Assembly: GCF_051175385.1 (NCBI RefSeq)
Contig: NZ_CP195106.1
Location: forward strand, 3,534,001-3,598,000
Origin: Tundrisphaera lichenicola
GTDB taxonomy: Bacteria > Planctomycetota > Planctomycetia > Isosphaerales > Isosphaeraceae
Length of the DNA stretch: 64,000 nt
Direction of reading: 5' to 3'
Positions 26,881-35,749 of this stretch are shown piece by piece (within the stretch, counting starts at the first letter, position 1; every line of letters begins with the position of its first letter). The translations under genes and the position numbers were made by a program. The notes below the pieces were generated by a model. It saw only the letters and a program-made list of their open reading frames with translations, was not told the origin of the DNA and searched no databases.

Positions 26881-27423
26881 ATGGCGACCACCCTGCTCCA
26901 TCGCGACCCATCCGACCCGGCACGCCGAGCGGTCGAGCTGGCCCAGCGAAGTCGGATGATCCTGGACGTGGCCGCGGCCGACCTGGAGGCCGCCGAGCGG
27001 GCCATGGGCCCGGCCCACCCGACGGCCTGGCATTTCCGCCAGTCGCTGGACGAAGCCCGGCGATCGTGGGATCGGCTCCGGGCGCAGTATGGCGGGGCCG
27101 CCCTGGAGGCGGCCCTGGGCGAGTTGCCCATCACCGTGCTGACCCTCGGTCGCGAGGACGGCAACCTGCCCCGATTCGTCCTGATCCCGATCGTTGGTCG
27201 GACCTATCGGGCCGAGCGAGTCGAAGGGACCGCCCTCGCCCCGATCCAGTGGCGGTTGACTCGCCTGGCCCCACCCCTGGAACACGGGCCCTACTATGCC
27301 TGCCGGCTTGTCGATGGCTCGATGCAATGCGACTGCGCCGAGTGGCTCTATCGCGAGGATGCGCCGACCGCCCCCGACCCCTGCAAACACCTGGCGGCCC
27401 TGGCGGCCCTGGGTTGGATCTGA
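26881..27423 (+). CDS. SWIM zinc-finger-like protein
   Basis: A 180-residue protein. Near the C-terminus MQCDCAEWLYREDAPTAPDPCKHLAALAALGWI matches the SWIM pattern CxC-Xn-CxH, a zinc motif that binds DNA or proteins. The N-terminal half is helical (ARRAVELAQRSRMILDVAAADLEAAERA), and the middle has VLIPIVGRTYRAERVEGTALAPIQWRLTRL. The gene follows the 64-aa gene by 3 bp and precedes a KTSC gene by 96 bp. Function unknown. Confidence 0.75.
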   Translation: MATTLLHRDPSDPARRAVELAQRSRMILDVAAADLEAAERAMGPAHPTAWHFRQSLDEARRSWDRLRAQYGGAALEAALGELPITVLTLGREDGNLPRFVLIPIVGRTYRAERVEGTALAPIQWRLTRLAPPLEHGPYYACRLVDGSMQCDCAEWLYREDAPTAPDPCKHLAALAALGWI

Positions 27424-27519
27424 CGGGTCGAGGCTTGACCGACCCGCTCGGTTGGCCGATGCTCGATCGATCGGATCGCCCGCGACGGAGCGGGCGCCGA
27501 CCCATCGGAGCCCTCGCTC

Positions 27520-27750
27520 ATGGACCGACAACCGGTCGAATCTCGCCTGATCCGCTCGGTCGGCTACGAGCCGGCGGACAGCATCCTCGAAGTCGAGCTG
27601 TTGCCCGAGCCCGCTCGGATCTACCGATACTTCGATGTGCCGTATTCCATCTTCGAAGAATTGATGTCGAGCGATTCCAAGGGGGCCTACTTCAACGAGC
27701 AAATTCGCGACATGTATGCCTATGAAGAGGACAGCCCGCCGGTGTCGTGA
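27520..27750 (+). CDS. KTSC domain protein
   Basis: A 76-residue protein. It reads MDRQPVESRLIRSVGYEPADSILEVEL and RIYRYFDVPYSIFEELMSSDSKGAYFNEQIRDMYAY, the complete KTSC signature (SVGYD-, YRYFDVP, DSKGxYFN-xIRDxYxY) normally found as a short stand-alone protein or at the C-terminus of lysyl-tRNA synthetases. Its role is not known; it may bind nucleic acid. Confidence 0.9.
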   Translation: MDRQPVESRLIRSVGYEPADSILEVELLPEPARIYRYFDVPYSIFEELMSSDSKGAYFNEQIRDMYAYEEDSPPVS

Positions 27751-27907
27751 GCATGGACCGAATGGGTCCTGGCGTCACCAGATCCGCGAAGTCAGGTCGT
27801 TTTCTCGAAACAATATTAGCTTGTGCGGCAAATTGCATGTTAGTTTGATTGCGGTCCGGGTGATCTTCTTTCATGAACCTGCGTGTCGAACCGAGGGGTT
27901 GAGATTG

Positions 27908-28306
27908 ATGACGATCCGAAAGCAATTCGCCGTTGTCACCCTGAGTGCGCTGGCCGTCGCCATGATGGGCGGATTGCCCCTCGTCGCCCAGGAGCCGGCC
28001 AACCCGAAGGCCGAGTCCGTGCCGAAGAAGAAGCAGGATCGGGCCCGACGGGTCCCGGATTATTTCGGGCAGATCGGTCTCACCGAGCAGCAACGCGGCG
28101 ACATCTACTCGATCCTCGGCAAGCGGTACGAGGCGATCGAGGCCCTGGAGAAGAAGATCGCCGACGAGAAGGCCGGCATGATCACCGAGTGCGAGGGGGT
28201 CTTGACCGACGTCCAGAAGAAGCTGCTGGATAACCTCAGGAAGGCCGCCGCTCAACCCGCCGCCAAGGTCGAGCCCAAACCGGCCGCCGCCAAGACCGCG
28301 AACTGA
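27908..28306 (+). CDS. Small exported helical protein, Spy/CpxP-like pattern
   Basis: A 132-residue protein starting at the ATG at 27908. A signal peptide (MTIRKQFAVVTLSALAVAMMGGLPLVAQ) is followed by DYFGQIGLTEQQRGDIYSILGKRYEAIEALEKKIADEKAGMITECEGVLTDVQKKLLDNLRKAAAQ, a charged helical hairpin with the L-T-x-x-Q-R repeat seen in Spy/CpxP family periplasmic chaperones. An Ala/Pro/Lys tail ends the protein. Likely periplasmic. Confidence 0.6.
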   Translation: MTIRKQFAVVTLSALAVAMMGGLPLVAQEPANPKAESVPKKKQDRARRVPDYFGQIGLTEQQRGDIYSILGKRYEAIEALEKKIADEKAGMITECEGVLTDVQKKLLDNLRKAAAQPAAKVEPKPAAAKTAN

Positions 28307-28416
28307 CGACCTCGGCCTCCCGCCGTTGGGCTGGGAATCTCCGGCTCATTGGGAGAGAATCGAGGGTGTTGTCCGGCGCCTCTTCCGCCGGAGTCCTCAC
28401 CCTTCGCGAGCCAGGT

Positions 28417-28983
28417 ATGCCGATCGACTGGTCCATCGCCTTCGAGGCCGCCCTAACCTACAGCACGTTCCTCGACCAATACGCCACGCCCGCCCAGAGA
28501 TCGAGATGGGACGCGATGCATGAGCGGGTGGCCCTGGATCTCGGCCAGGTCGCCTTGCTGGGCGGATTCGTCCGCCGGATGCCGGTGCTGGTCCTGGCCG
28601 GTACCTGGTGCGGCGACTGCGTGAACCAGTGCCCGATCTTCCGCCGCTTCGCCGAGCAATCTCCGGCGATCGACCTTCGGTTCCTCGACCGTGACGCCCG
28701 GCCCGAAGTCTCGGATGCCCTGTCGATCAACGGCGGCCATCGAGTGCCCGTGGCCCTGTTCCTCAGCGAGGACTTCCAGGAGGTCGCCCGCTATGGCGAG
28801 CGGACCCTCTCCACCTATCGGAGACTGGCCGCCGATCAACTCGGCCCGGCCTGCCCGACCGGGCTGGTCCCGCCCACCGATGACGCGACCCGGCTGGCCG
28901 CCTCCGAGTGGCTCGGCGAGTTCGAGCGGGCCCAGCTCATCCTTCGTCTTTCCCCCCGACTCCGGGCCAGGCATGACGACTGA
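28417..28983 (+). CDS. Thioredoxin-fold protein with WCGDC active site
   Basis: A 188-residue protein; the ATG at 28417 has an AGG site just upstream and the fold starts directly after. VLAGTWCGDCVNQCP gives W64-C65-G-D-C68, the thioredoxin active site, and RVPVALFLSEDFQEV supplies the cis-proline region. It has no signal peptide, so it should be cytosolic. A thiol-disulfide role is probable; the WCGDC dipeptide is less common than WCGPC. Confidence 0.85.
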   Translation: MPIDWSIAFEAALTYSTFLDQYATPAQRSRWDAMHERVALDLGQVALLGGFVRRMPVLVLAGTWCGDCVNQCPIFRRFAEQSPAIDLRFLDRDARPEVSDALSINGGHRVPVALFLSEDFQEVARYGERTLSTYRRLAADQLGPACPTGLVPPTDDATRLAASEWLGEFERAQLILRLSPRLRARHDD

Positions 28984-28998
28984 ATCGGAGTTATCGGC

Positions 28999-29763
28999 TC
29001 AGACCCGATAGAGCCGCCCCTGGACGATCGGCTCGATCAGGCTGGTCCCGGCGTCGAAGCCGTCCGGGAGGTGGGTCAGCCTCATCTTCGACCGGAGGGC
29101 TTCGGGCAACTCGGCCAGTCGGGCATAGGGGGTGTGGACGGGCGACTGGTCCAGGGTCGTCGCTTCGTGGACGATCAGGTCGGCCGGGGCCAGCCATTCG
29201 ATCAGCGACGGGTCGTGGGCGGTATCGGCGCTGAAGGCGAAGGTCCGGCCGGCGGCCCGGATCCGGAAGGCGCTCGTCGGGATCGAGTGGATGGTCGGGC
29301 GGCACTCGATCGAGAACGGGCCGAACTCGACGGGCCGGGAGGCATCCAGCGAGATCATATCAACGTATTCTTCGAGCCGCTTTCGTTTCGAGACCCCATT
29401 GGGCGTGAGCCGCATCCGACCCATCCCGGCCGAGAGCAGGCCGTCCCAGAGCCTGGCGGAGACATCGGGGTGGGCCAGCCAGGTGGCCCGCTGCTTGAGG
29501 CCGAAGTGGGTGTAGTAGGCGAAATCTTCCAGGCCCGAGGCGTGGTCGGCGTGGAGGTGCGTGATCGCCACGCCGACGATCCGGTCGAGGTCCAGCGCCT
29601 CGCCGAGCGCCGAGAGGGTTGCCTCATGCCACATCTTCCGGACCGGGTGCGGGCAGTCGATCAGGAGCCAGGCATCGTCCACGCCCAGCGCATAGCAGGT
29701 CGTGTAGCGGAGGGCGGAGAAGGCATCGCCCACGCCCAGCGGGATCAGTCGGACGTCGGGCAT
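28999..29763 (-). CDS. Metallo-beta-lactamase-fold hydrolase
   Basis: A 254-residue protein. AITHLHADHASGLEDFAYY supplies the HxHxDH metal motif, LAHP and DTAHDPSLIEW later ligands, and LIVHEATTLDQSPVHTPY the C-terminal His region, close to ribonuclease Z / cyclic-nucleotide phosphodiesterase-like MBL proteins. It probably hydrolyses a phosphodiester or ester; the substrate is unknown. It converges with the thioredoxin gene. Confidence 0.9.
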   Translation of the reverse strand: MPDVRLIPLGVGDAFSALRYTTCYALGVDDAWLLIDCPHPVRKMWHEATLSALGEALDLDRIVGVAITHLHADHASGLEDFAYYTHFGLKQRATWLAHPDVSARLWDGLLSAGMGRMRLTPNGVSKRKRLEEYVDMISLDASRPVEFGPFSIECRPTIHSIPTSAFRIRAAGRTFAFSADTAHDPSLIEWLAPADLIVHEATTLDQSPVHTPYARLAELPEALRSKMRLTHLPDGFDAGTSLIEPIVQGRLYRV

Positions 29764-29869
29764 CGGCGCCTCGCTCGGGGGGTCAACGGGTGGCCCTCCG
29801 CGAATCGGATCGCGGATCTCTCGGCCGATTGAGCATACTTCTTCTCGACGATCGCCGATAGCGGACTCG

Positions 29870-31216
29870 TCACCACTCCGGGCAGTACGTCAAGCCGCCT
29901 TGCGGGAAGACCCGGCATCGGGGTCGATCGATCCCGGGGAGCGCCTCGCGGGCCGCCTCCCAGAGCCGTGCCTGGTCGGCGAACAGGCGGATCGGGCCCA
30001 GTCGGGGGCCGATCCGATCGAACAGGGGCGGGGCATAGACCAGGACGGTCCGATCGACGACCAACTCGCGGGCCCATCGGATCATGAACTCGCTGGGGGC
30101 ATGCAGGGCCGACATCACCCGATCGGCGGCGGCCAGGCCCCGGCGGATCACCCAGCCCCCCGCGGCGCCCGAGGCGGCGATCCCGCGCATCGCGGGCATG
30201 GGGAAGGATCGGTCGATCTCGGCCGGATCGGTCCGGAAGAACCCGATCAGGACCCCGCCCGGTCGGCTGGCGGCCCGATGCTGGAGCAAGACCTTGAAGC
30301 TCATCATCGGGTCGCCCGGCCAGGGCGAGTTGCCGGCGACCACCACGTCGACCAGTCGGGGGTCGACCTCCCCGGCCCGGAATCGCCGACGGGCCTCGAA
30401 AGCCAGGCGATCCTGGACCGGGTCGGGATGCCCCGAGGCGACGTGCAGGACCGTCCCCGGCGGTCCCATGAGGTGACTGATCGAGACGCATGGGCCAAGC
30501 CTGGCCGCCGCCGATCGGATCGCGCGGCGCATCGGGTTCTCGGACGCATCCGATCCCAGGAGCTTCCCGGCCGCGTCCCCCCCCAGCCCCATCCGGTGGA
30601 TCGCCCCCAGGGTCGAGCGGTGGCTGGTCCCCGGGAAGATTAGTTTGTAGCCCCCGCCGAACCCCGCCTGGAGGTGCGGCAAGACCGAGCCGATCAGGAT
30701 CCGCAATCCCGCCCGCGCCACCGTGCGGAAGACCCGGACCGGGATCCCCTCGTCGGTCGTCCCCAGGTCGTCGTACTCCGAGAGTTCGTCGACCGGAGGG
30801 CTGAAGCAGCGATGAGCGTCCACGACGCCATCGCCGACTCTTTGACGCATCGAGGCGGCGTCCACGGCGTGATGTCGGCCGACTCCGACGCTGATCGAGA
30901 TGTCGCCCGGGCGAATGCCGGCGTCCCGCAAGCGTCCCAGGACGATCGGCAGTGCTTCGCGGATCGGGGTCCATCGGGAAGGGTCGTCGACCACGATCGC
31001 CACGGTCGAGCCCGCCGCCGACGCGATCCCCTGGCCCCCCTCCGGCTCATCGAGCGCCCGGCTCAGGGCCGTCGGGTAGTCGTCCAGGGCCCCCGAGAGG
31101 TCCGGCCAGGAGACGTCGGCCAGATCCCAGGTCCGGGGAATCTCCAGGGGGAGCGGCGGTCCCTCGCCCCAGGGGAGGGCAATCGACGGGCTGGGCTCGG
31201 TGGAAGGCCGGTTCAT
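29870..31216 (-). CDS. LarA-like (lactate racemase N-terminal domain, DUF2088) protein
   Basis: A 448-residue protein starting at the ATG at 31216. VDDPSRWTP (in the place of D-x-TR-x-xP), VGVGRHHAV, and GGGYKLIFPGTSHRSTLGAIHRM follow the LarA pattern, in which the conserved histidines and lysine hold the pincer nickel cofactor. No larB, larC or larE gene is in the window, so cofactor supply is unclear. It may racemise a hydroxy acid other than lactate or be a relative. The Shine-Dalgarno sequence before the chosen ATG is weak. Confidence 0.85.
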   Translation of the reverse strand: MNRPSTEPSPSIALPWGEGPPLPLEIPRTWDLADVSWPDLSGALDDYPTALSRALDEPEGGQGIASAAGSTVAIVVDDPSRWTPIREALPIVLGRLRDAGIRPGDISISVGVGRHHAVDAASMRQRVGDGVVDAHRCFSPPVDELSEYDDLGTTDEGIPVRVFRTVARAGLRILIGSVLPHLQAGFGGGYKLIFPGTSHRSTLGAIHRMGLGGDAAGKLLGSDASENPMRRAIRSAAARLGPCVSISHLMGPPGTVLHVASGHPDPVQDRLAFEARRRFRAGEVDPRLVDVVVAGNSPWPGDPMMSFKVLLQHRAASRPGGVLIGFFRTDPAEIDRSFPMPAMRGIAASGAAGGWVIRRGLAAADRVMSALHAPSEFMIRWARELVVDRTVLVYAPPLFDRIGPRLGPIRLFADQARLWEAAREALPGIDRPRCRVFPQGGLTYCPEW

Positions 31217-31426
31217 CGGAGGGGCACTCTCGGTCGAATCCGTTCGAGTCGAGGCCGACGCCCCGACCTTGGCCAGGACGCTCAGGCTACCCGAAGCCCG
31301 GACGATCGCCAAGGGAGCGTATGGACTCCCTGCGATCCCGCGAAGCATTGGCAGTGGATGACCCGCCGGTCTATCATGAGTCTCCCAATGTGTTTTATGA
31401 TCAGTCGGGGCCATGGGAGAGAGCGG

Positions 31427-31669
31427 ATGGGTTCCGGGCATCGAGATCAGCCCGAACGGGATGCGGACTGGATCCGGTCGGAGCGTCGATCCTTCTGGAT
31501 CGCGCTGGTAATAGCCCTGGGTCCGATCCCGGTGGCATTGCTGATCTCGTGGGTATTTGGGGCTCCCCCCTGGCGTCCCTATCCCGAACCGGAAACCGAA
31601 CAGCCCTGGCACGCTCGCGAGCATCCCGGCAAGACGGGGCACGATTCCGGGCCTCCGGGCCATCCCTGA
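31427..31669 (+). CDS. Small single-span membrane protein (80 aa)
   Basis: The ATG follows GGGAGAGAGCGG. The sequence has a charged start (HRDQPERDADWIRSERR), one membrane helix (SFWIALVIALGPIPVALLISWVF) and a proline-rich, charged tail. No family is recognised. It lies on the opposite strand to, and just upstream of, the LarA-like gene. Confidence 0.55.
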   Translation: MGSGHRDQPERDADWIRSERRSFWIALVIALGPIPVALLISWVFGAPPWRPYPEPETEQPWHAREHPGKTGHDSGPPGHP

Positions 31670-31682
31670 GCCGGGAGGCTCG

Positions 31683-31952
31683 ATGCGATTCCGGGCCCGG
31701 ATCGGGACAATCATGGTCGGGATCGCGGCGATCGCCCTGGGGCTGGCCGGATTCCTGGAATGGCGTCGAGGGGGCCCGCCAGCTCCCCCGATGGGCGTCC
31801 GGATCGCGCGGGCGGTCCTCGCCGAGCGGTCGGCCCGGTCGTCCTCGAGACCTTCACGTTTCAACTCGGTCTCGCTCGCGAGTTTCGCCGTCGCGGCCCT
31901 CGTCGCGTCGAAGATGGTCCGTGCGATCTCGACTCATCGGCGGAATCGCTAA
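31683..31952 (+). CDS. Small membrane protein (89 aa), MRFR-type leader
   Basis: Starts at an ATG after GGGAGG, 13 bp after the previous gene, so the two are likely co-transcribed. MRFRARIGTIMVGIAAIALGLAGFLEW is the usual opening of planctomycete small membrane proteins; a second hydrophobic segment (SVSLASFAVAALVASKM) is near the C-terminus. Function unknown. Confidence 0.55.
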   Translation: MRFRARIGTIMVGIAAIALGLAGFLEWRRGGPPAPPMGVRIARAVLAERSARSSSRPSRFNSVSLASFAVAALVASKMVRAISTHRRNR

Positions 31953-32268
31953 GGGTCGACCGCCGGATCTGCCGATGATAAGGGTGTTAGAAGGATCTGC
32001 GGCCCGGCCAGGGAAGGTTGGGCGAGGGTCTGCCTCACGTCGTGACCCAGGGAAGGGACTCGACGCAGGCCCGGGGGCAGGGATCGCCCCGATCATGGAT
32101 CAAAGCGGCGTCCGACTCGCCCGTCCGCCGATCGAATTCATTCGATCGACCGGATCGGGATCGAGGATCAGGATGACGTGATCGGCCGCGCGGTCGGCAG
32201 CCAACCTCGTTCGGCGGGGGGAAGTTCGCCGACTGTCGCGGCCCATCCCATTTCGAAGTCGGCCCCGG
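31953..32268. other. Intergenic region, no gene seen
   Basis: No supported reading frame or RNA gene was found in these 316 bp, which lie between convergent genes. Confidence 0.5.
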
Positions 32269-32748
32269 TCAGCGGGCGCCGAGGCCGATCAGCAGGTGCT
32301 TGTTGTCCGGCAACATCTTGTCGAAGAAGTTGAATTGATCCGGCGGGGTCGCCACGATCGTCTGGAACTGCGGGCTCTCTTCGAAGGAGAGCTCATAGCG
32401 AAGCTGGACCTTGCCGTTGGGGTCGAGCGGGCTCATCAGGGTCGTCGAGGCGACGAAGCCGTCGCCCATGTCGCAGACCACCGACTCGCCGGGGATGACC
32501 CGTTCGCTCCGGACCTTGACCAGCTTGAAGCCGTGGCCGGGCAGGACCCGTCGGAGCTGGGCCCGGACCACGGGGCTGATCTTGGGGTCCACCGTCGTGC
32601 TCCCGGGGGTGGCCACCACGCCGAACATGACGACCTGGCGGGCGGGGGGGCCTTGCCCGAGCGCCAGGGTCGGGACGCACCAGAGTGCCGCGGCGAGGAT
32701 CGCGGCGGCACTCAGGCGGCTCGGGGCGTGTGCTCGGCTGCGACTCAT
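32269..32748 (-). CDS. Secreted protein encoded with ECF sigma/anti-sigma genes
   Basis: A 159-residue protein with a signal peptide (ILAAALWCVPTLALGQGPPARQ). The mature part reads VMFGVVATPGSTTVDPKISPVVRAQLRRVLPGHGFKLVKVRSERV..., a short alpha/beta sequence of no known family. Its ATG overlaps the stop codon of the anti-sigma gene (ATGA), so translation is coupled. It may be the effector, or part of the sensing, of the sigma-factor unit. Confidence 0.7.
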   Translation of the reverse strand: MSRSRAHAPSRLSAAAILAAALWCVPTLALGQGPPARQVVMFGVVATPGSTTVDPKISPVVRAQLRRVLPGHGFKLVKVRSERVIPGESVVCDMGDGFVASTTLMSPLDPNGKVQLRYELSFEESPQFQTIVATPPDQFNFFDKMLPDNKHLLIGLGAR

Positions 32749-33320
32749 TGCGAGGCCATGCTTTCGAGGGCGTTGAAGGCGTCCTGCGGCGTGGAGTCGG
32801 CCATCAATGACCCGGCAAAAAGCTCCGAGTCGTCGAGATACTCGAACTGGGGACCTTCCTGCTCGTAGAGCCGGACGATCATGGTCTGGTCGACGTAGGA
32901 AGTGATCCGGGATGGAGGCGTGGTCACGGCCGGGGGCGGGACGGGCTTCTCACCCTGGGCTAGATCCACCACCGGGGCGGGCCCCGGCCGGAAGAGGATC
33001 GTGGCCGCGATCAGGAGGACGGCCGCCTGGGCCAGGTAGAGGGCGGCCACGCCCCATCGGCCCCGACGCGCGGGGGCTGCGAAGGGGATCACCGCCGGCT
33101 TCGGGGCGTCGAGGGAGGCCGAGGCCCGGGCCCAGAGCGCATCGAGGTCGCTGCTCGATGGCTCGGGTAGGCGGGTCGCCTCCCAGATCCGGTCGAGCCG
33201 GACCGAGCTATTCGACCGCTCGGCACATCGGTGGCAGGAGGACAGATGATCGGCCATCGCCTCCGACGGCAAAGTTCCCGTCGGGGTCGCCAGCTCTCGG
33301 ATCAGGTCTTCACAACGCAT
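32745..33320 (-). CDS. Membrane anti-sigma factor with HxxxCxxC zinc motif
   Basis: A 191-residue protein: an N-terminal zinc-binding domain (MADHLSSCHRCAERSN gives HLSSCHRC), a proline/alanine-rich linker, and one membrane helix (ALYLAQAAVLLIAATILF). The periplasmic part includes IVRLYEQEGPQFEYLDDSELFAGSL. It should hold the ECF sigma factor encoded 45 bp upstream until a signal releases it. Confidence 0.85.
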   Translation of the reverse strand: MRCEDLIRELATPTGTLPSEAMADHLSSCHRCAERSNSSVRLDRIWEATRLPEPSSSDLDALWARASASLDAPKPAVIPFAAPARRGRWGVAALYLAQAAVLLIAATILFRPGPAPVVDLAQGEKPVPPPAVTTPPSRITSYVDQTMIVRLYEQEGPQFEYLDDSELFAGSLMADSTPQDAFNALESMASQ

Positions 33321-33365
33321 GGTTCACATTCTCCCGGACGGGGGCCGGATGACTCGTCCAGATTC

Positions 33366-33953
33366 TCAGAGTCCGTCGACCCCGTCCAGATACGACTGAA
33401 GCTTGGTCCGGGCGTAATAGATCCGGCTCATCACCGTGCCGATCGGTATATCCTGGATCTGGGCAATTTCTTCATAGCTCAAACCGGCCTCGGCGAACAG
33501 GACGAACGTCTGACGCTGCTTCGGGTTGACTCGTTCCAGGGCCGCATCGAGGATCTTCCGGAGGTCATGCTGACGGAGGCTCAGGGTCGGGTCGTTCTCG
33601 GTGGCGGGCTCATAGGCGTTGCCGTTTTCGCCATCCGGGGTCCCCAGGCTGACCGTCGGTCGCCGCTTCCGCTTCCGACCCGCGTCGAAGGCGGCATTGG
33701 TCACGATCCGCAGGAGCCAGGTCCGGAATCCGCTCCGGCCGTCGAAATCCTCCAGATGGGAAAGAGCCTTGATCATGCACTCCTGGGTCGCATCCTGGGC
33801 ATCCTGGTCATGGCCGAGCAGGCGATAGGCCACGCGATGGGCCACGCTCCAATGCCGCCGGAATAGCTCCTCGAGGGCGGAGCGATCCCCCCGGCGGGCC
33901 TGATCGACCAGGATTTCGTCCGACGCCGGAGCGTCGATGGAAGCCTCGGGCAT
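33366..33953 (-). CDS. ECF-type RNA polymerase sigma factor
   Basis: A 195-residue protein whose ATG at 33953 follows AGGTGA. Region 2 reads EELFRRHWSVAHRVAYRLLGHDQDAQDATQECMIKALSHLEDFDGRSGFRTWLLRIVTNAAFD, and region 4 KILDAALERVNPKQRQTFVLFAEAGLSYEEIAQIQDIPIGTVMSRIYYARTKLQSYL. It directs transcription of an unknown regulon and heads a three-gene operon with its anti-sigma factor and a secreted protein. Confidence 0.93.
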   Translation of the reverse strand: MPEASIDAPASDEILVDQARRGDRSALEELFRRHWSVAHRVAYRLLGHDQDAQDATQECMIKALSHLEDFDGRSGFRTWLLRIVTNAAFDAGRKRKRRPTVSLGTPDGENGNAYEPATENDPTLSLRQHDLRKILDAALERVNPKQRQTFVLFAEAGLSYEEIAQIQDIPIGTVMSRIYYARTKLQSYLDGVDGL

Positions 33954-34056
33954 GCGGTCACCTGGAATGTTGACGACTGCACCCCCGATCTTATTCGATT
34001 CTCGAACCGATCGGGAGCCGGGTTCCGAGGGGAGTCGGACCCGGGGCGTCCGATGG

Positions 34057-35025
34057 TCAGTTCCCGGCCACATGCCTGCCGAGGAAATCGCGGATCAGCC
34101 CGGCGATCTCGTCGCCGTTGGTCTCCAGGGCGAAGTGTCCTGCGTCGATCAGGTGATACTCCAGGGTCTTGAAGTCACGCTTGTAGGGTTCGGCGCCGGC
34201 GGGCGGGAAAATCTGGTCGTTCTTCCCCCAGGCGATCAGGACCGGCGGCTGGTGATCGCGGAAGTAAGCCTGCCACTTCGGGTAGAGTGGGGGGTTGCTG
34301 CCGTAGCTGAGGAAGAGGTCGAGCTGGATCTCGTCGTTCCCCTTGCGGTCGAGCAGGAACTGGTCGTGGGCCGCCCCGTCGGGGCTGACGAGTTCGGGAT
34401 TCTTCGCCCCGGTCGTGTACTGCCATTTGGTCGCCTCATAGGTCACCAGCCCTCGGATGGCGTCGCGCTTCTCCTTGCTGTTCGGCTCCTTCCAGTACGC
34501 CTTGATCGGCTTCCAGAAGTCGTTGTCGAGACCCTCATCGTAGGCGTTGCCGTTCTGGACCACGATGGCCGTGACCCGCTCGGGGTGAGCGACCGCCAGG
34601 CGATAGCCGACCGGGGCCCCGTAGTCCTGGACGTAGAGCGCGTATTTCGTCAGCCCGAGCTTCTCGGTGAACTCGTCGATCACCCCGGCCAGGTTGTCGA
34701 ACGTGTAGGCGAACTTGTCATGAGTCGGCATCGAGCTGTGGCCGTACCCGGGGTAGTCGGGCGCGACGACGTGGTACTTGTCGCCCAGCGCGGGGATCAG
34801 GTTGCGGAACATCTGCGAGCTGGTCGGGAAGCCGTGGAGCAGTAGGATCGTCGGGGCGTCCTTCGGCCCGGCCTCCCGGTAGAAGATGTCCAGGTCGCCG
34901 ACCTTCACGGTCTTGTGGAGCACTGCCACGCTCTGCTGGGCCGAGGCGCGGTCGGCCAGGCCGAGGGTGATCGCGGCGGTCGCGAGGAGCGGGAAGCCCA
35001 GGTGGGACAGCGTCGAGCGAGTCAT
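34057..35025 (-). CDS. Secreted alpha/beta hydrolase, epoxide-hydrolase/dehalogenase type
   Basis: A 322-residue protein with a signal peptide ending about DRASAQQ. LLLHGFPTSS gives the oxyanion-hole HGFP motif (64-67), LYVQDYGAPVGYR the D134 nucleophile rather than serine, and DAGHFALE the C-terminal histidine, with WGKNDQIFPP holding the acidic partner. An Asp nucleophile is typical of epoxide hydrolases and haloalkane dehalogenases. GGAGA precedes the ATG. It is the third gene of the operon with the DUF417 and AhpD-like genes, read from a sigma-54 type promoter. Confidence 0.88.
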   Translation of the reverse strand: MTRSTLSHLGFPLLATAAITLGLADRASAQQSVAVLHKTVKVGDLDIFYREAGPKDAPTILLLHGFPTSSQMFRNLIPALGDKYHVVAPDYPGYGHSSMPTHDKFAYTFDNLAGVIDEFTEKLGLTKYALYVQDYGAPVGYRLAVAHPERVTAIVVQNGNAYDEGLDNDFWKPIKAYWKEPNSKEKRDAIRGLVTYEATKWQYTTGAKNPELVSPDGAAHDQFLLDRKGNDEIQLDLFLSYGSNPPLYPKWQAYFRDHQPPVLIAWGKNDQIFPPAGAEPYKRDFKTLEYHLIDAGHFALETNGDEIAGLIRDFLGRHVAGN

Positions 35026-35091
35026 GATCGAGTCTCCTTCTTCCGCGGGATTGGGTTAGGTCGTGAGGGATTCGTCCGTGGGATGATGGCC

Positions 35092-35670
35092 TCAGGCCAC
35101 GCCCCGCGACTTCAGGGATTTCCGGGCCGAGTCCGCCATGGTCACCAGGGCCGCGCCCATCATGATGGCGTCCTTGACCACCAGGCGGCCGGCTCCCGAG
35201 AGGAGCGGGAAGCCGTGCTCGGGGCTGCCCAGCGGAGGGACCCAGCACTCGGGCGTCGTGGCCAGGAAGGAGAGGGTGACCAGCGACATCACGAAGACCA
35301 GGAAGCTACCGAGCGCCGCCAGCCGTGGCAACCAGGGATGCAGGGCGATCATCACCCCGTAAGCCACGATCACCGAGCCGAGGGCGTGGGCGAATCGATA
35401 AGTGCCGTTCGCCTGGTGCCACTCCCGGTTCGCGGGCTTCAATTCCCCTTCGCGATTCATGTGTTGCTTGTACTCGCCGGCGGGTTGCTGGTAGGCGAAG
35501 CTCATCAGGGGGCTGTTGGCCACGAAGGGGACGATCCCATCGGCCTCGTAGCGGAAGGCCTTGAGGCTGCCGATCCAGACCAGGACCACGACCAGCCCGA
35601 TCCGAGTCACCACGATGCCGGCACGATCGAGCCGCGCGGCCAACTTGAGCAGATCGTCGATCCTGTTCAT
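35092..35670 (-). CDS. DUF417 (YkgB/RclC-like) membrane protein
   Basis: A 192-residue protein with about four membrane helices. VVVLVWIGSLKAFRYEADGIVPFVANSPLMSFAY and YGVMIALHPWLPRLAALGSFLVFVMSLVTLSFLATTPECW fit the DUF417 family; the E. coli relative RclC is made in response to reactive chlorine. An insertion (KQHMNREGELKPANREWHQ) sits between helices 1 and 2. It is the middle gene of its operon. Confidence 0.88.
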   Translation of the reverse strand: MNRIDDLLKLAARLDRAGIVVTRIGLVVVLVWIGSLKAFRYEADGIVPFVANSPLMSFAYQQPAGEYKQHMNREGELKPANREWHQANGTYRFAHALGSVIVAYGVMIALHPWLPRLAALGSFLVFVMSLVTLSFLATTPECWVPPLGSPEHGFPLLSGAGRLVVKDAIMMGAALVTMADSARKSLKSRGVA

Positions 35671-35749
35671 CAGAGCATCCTCCGTCTTCGGGGAAAGATC
35701 AGGTGTTGAGACGCCGGGCGTCGCCCCGGGGTCGATGTCGGTTGTGGGG

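Noticed and set aside
29745..30974. A minus-strand 409-codon frame overlapping the LarA-like gene
   Set aside because: It is arginine/proline-rich frame-shadow sequence with no domain.
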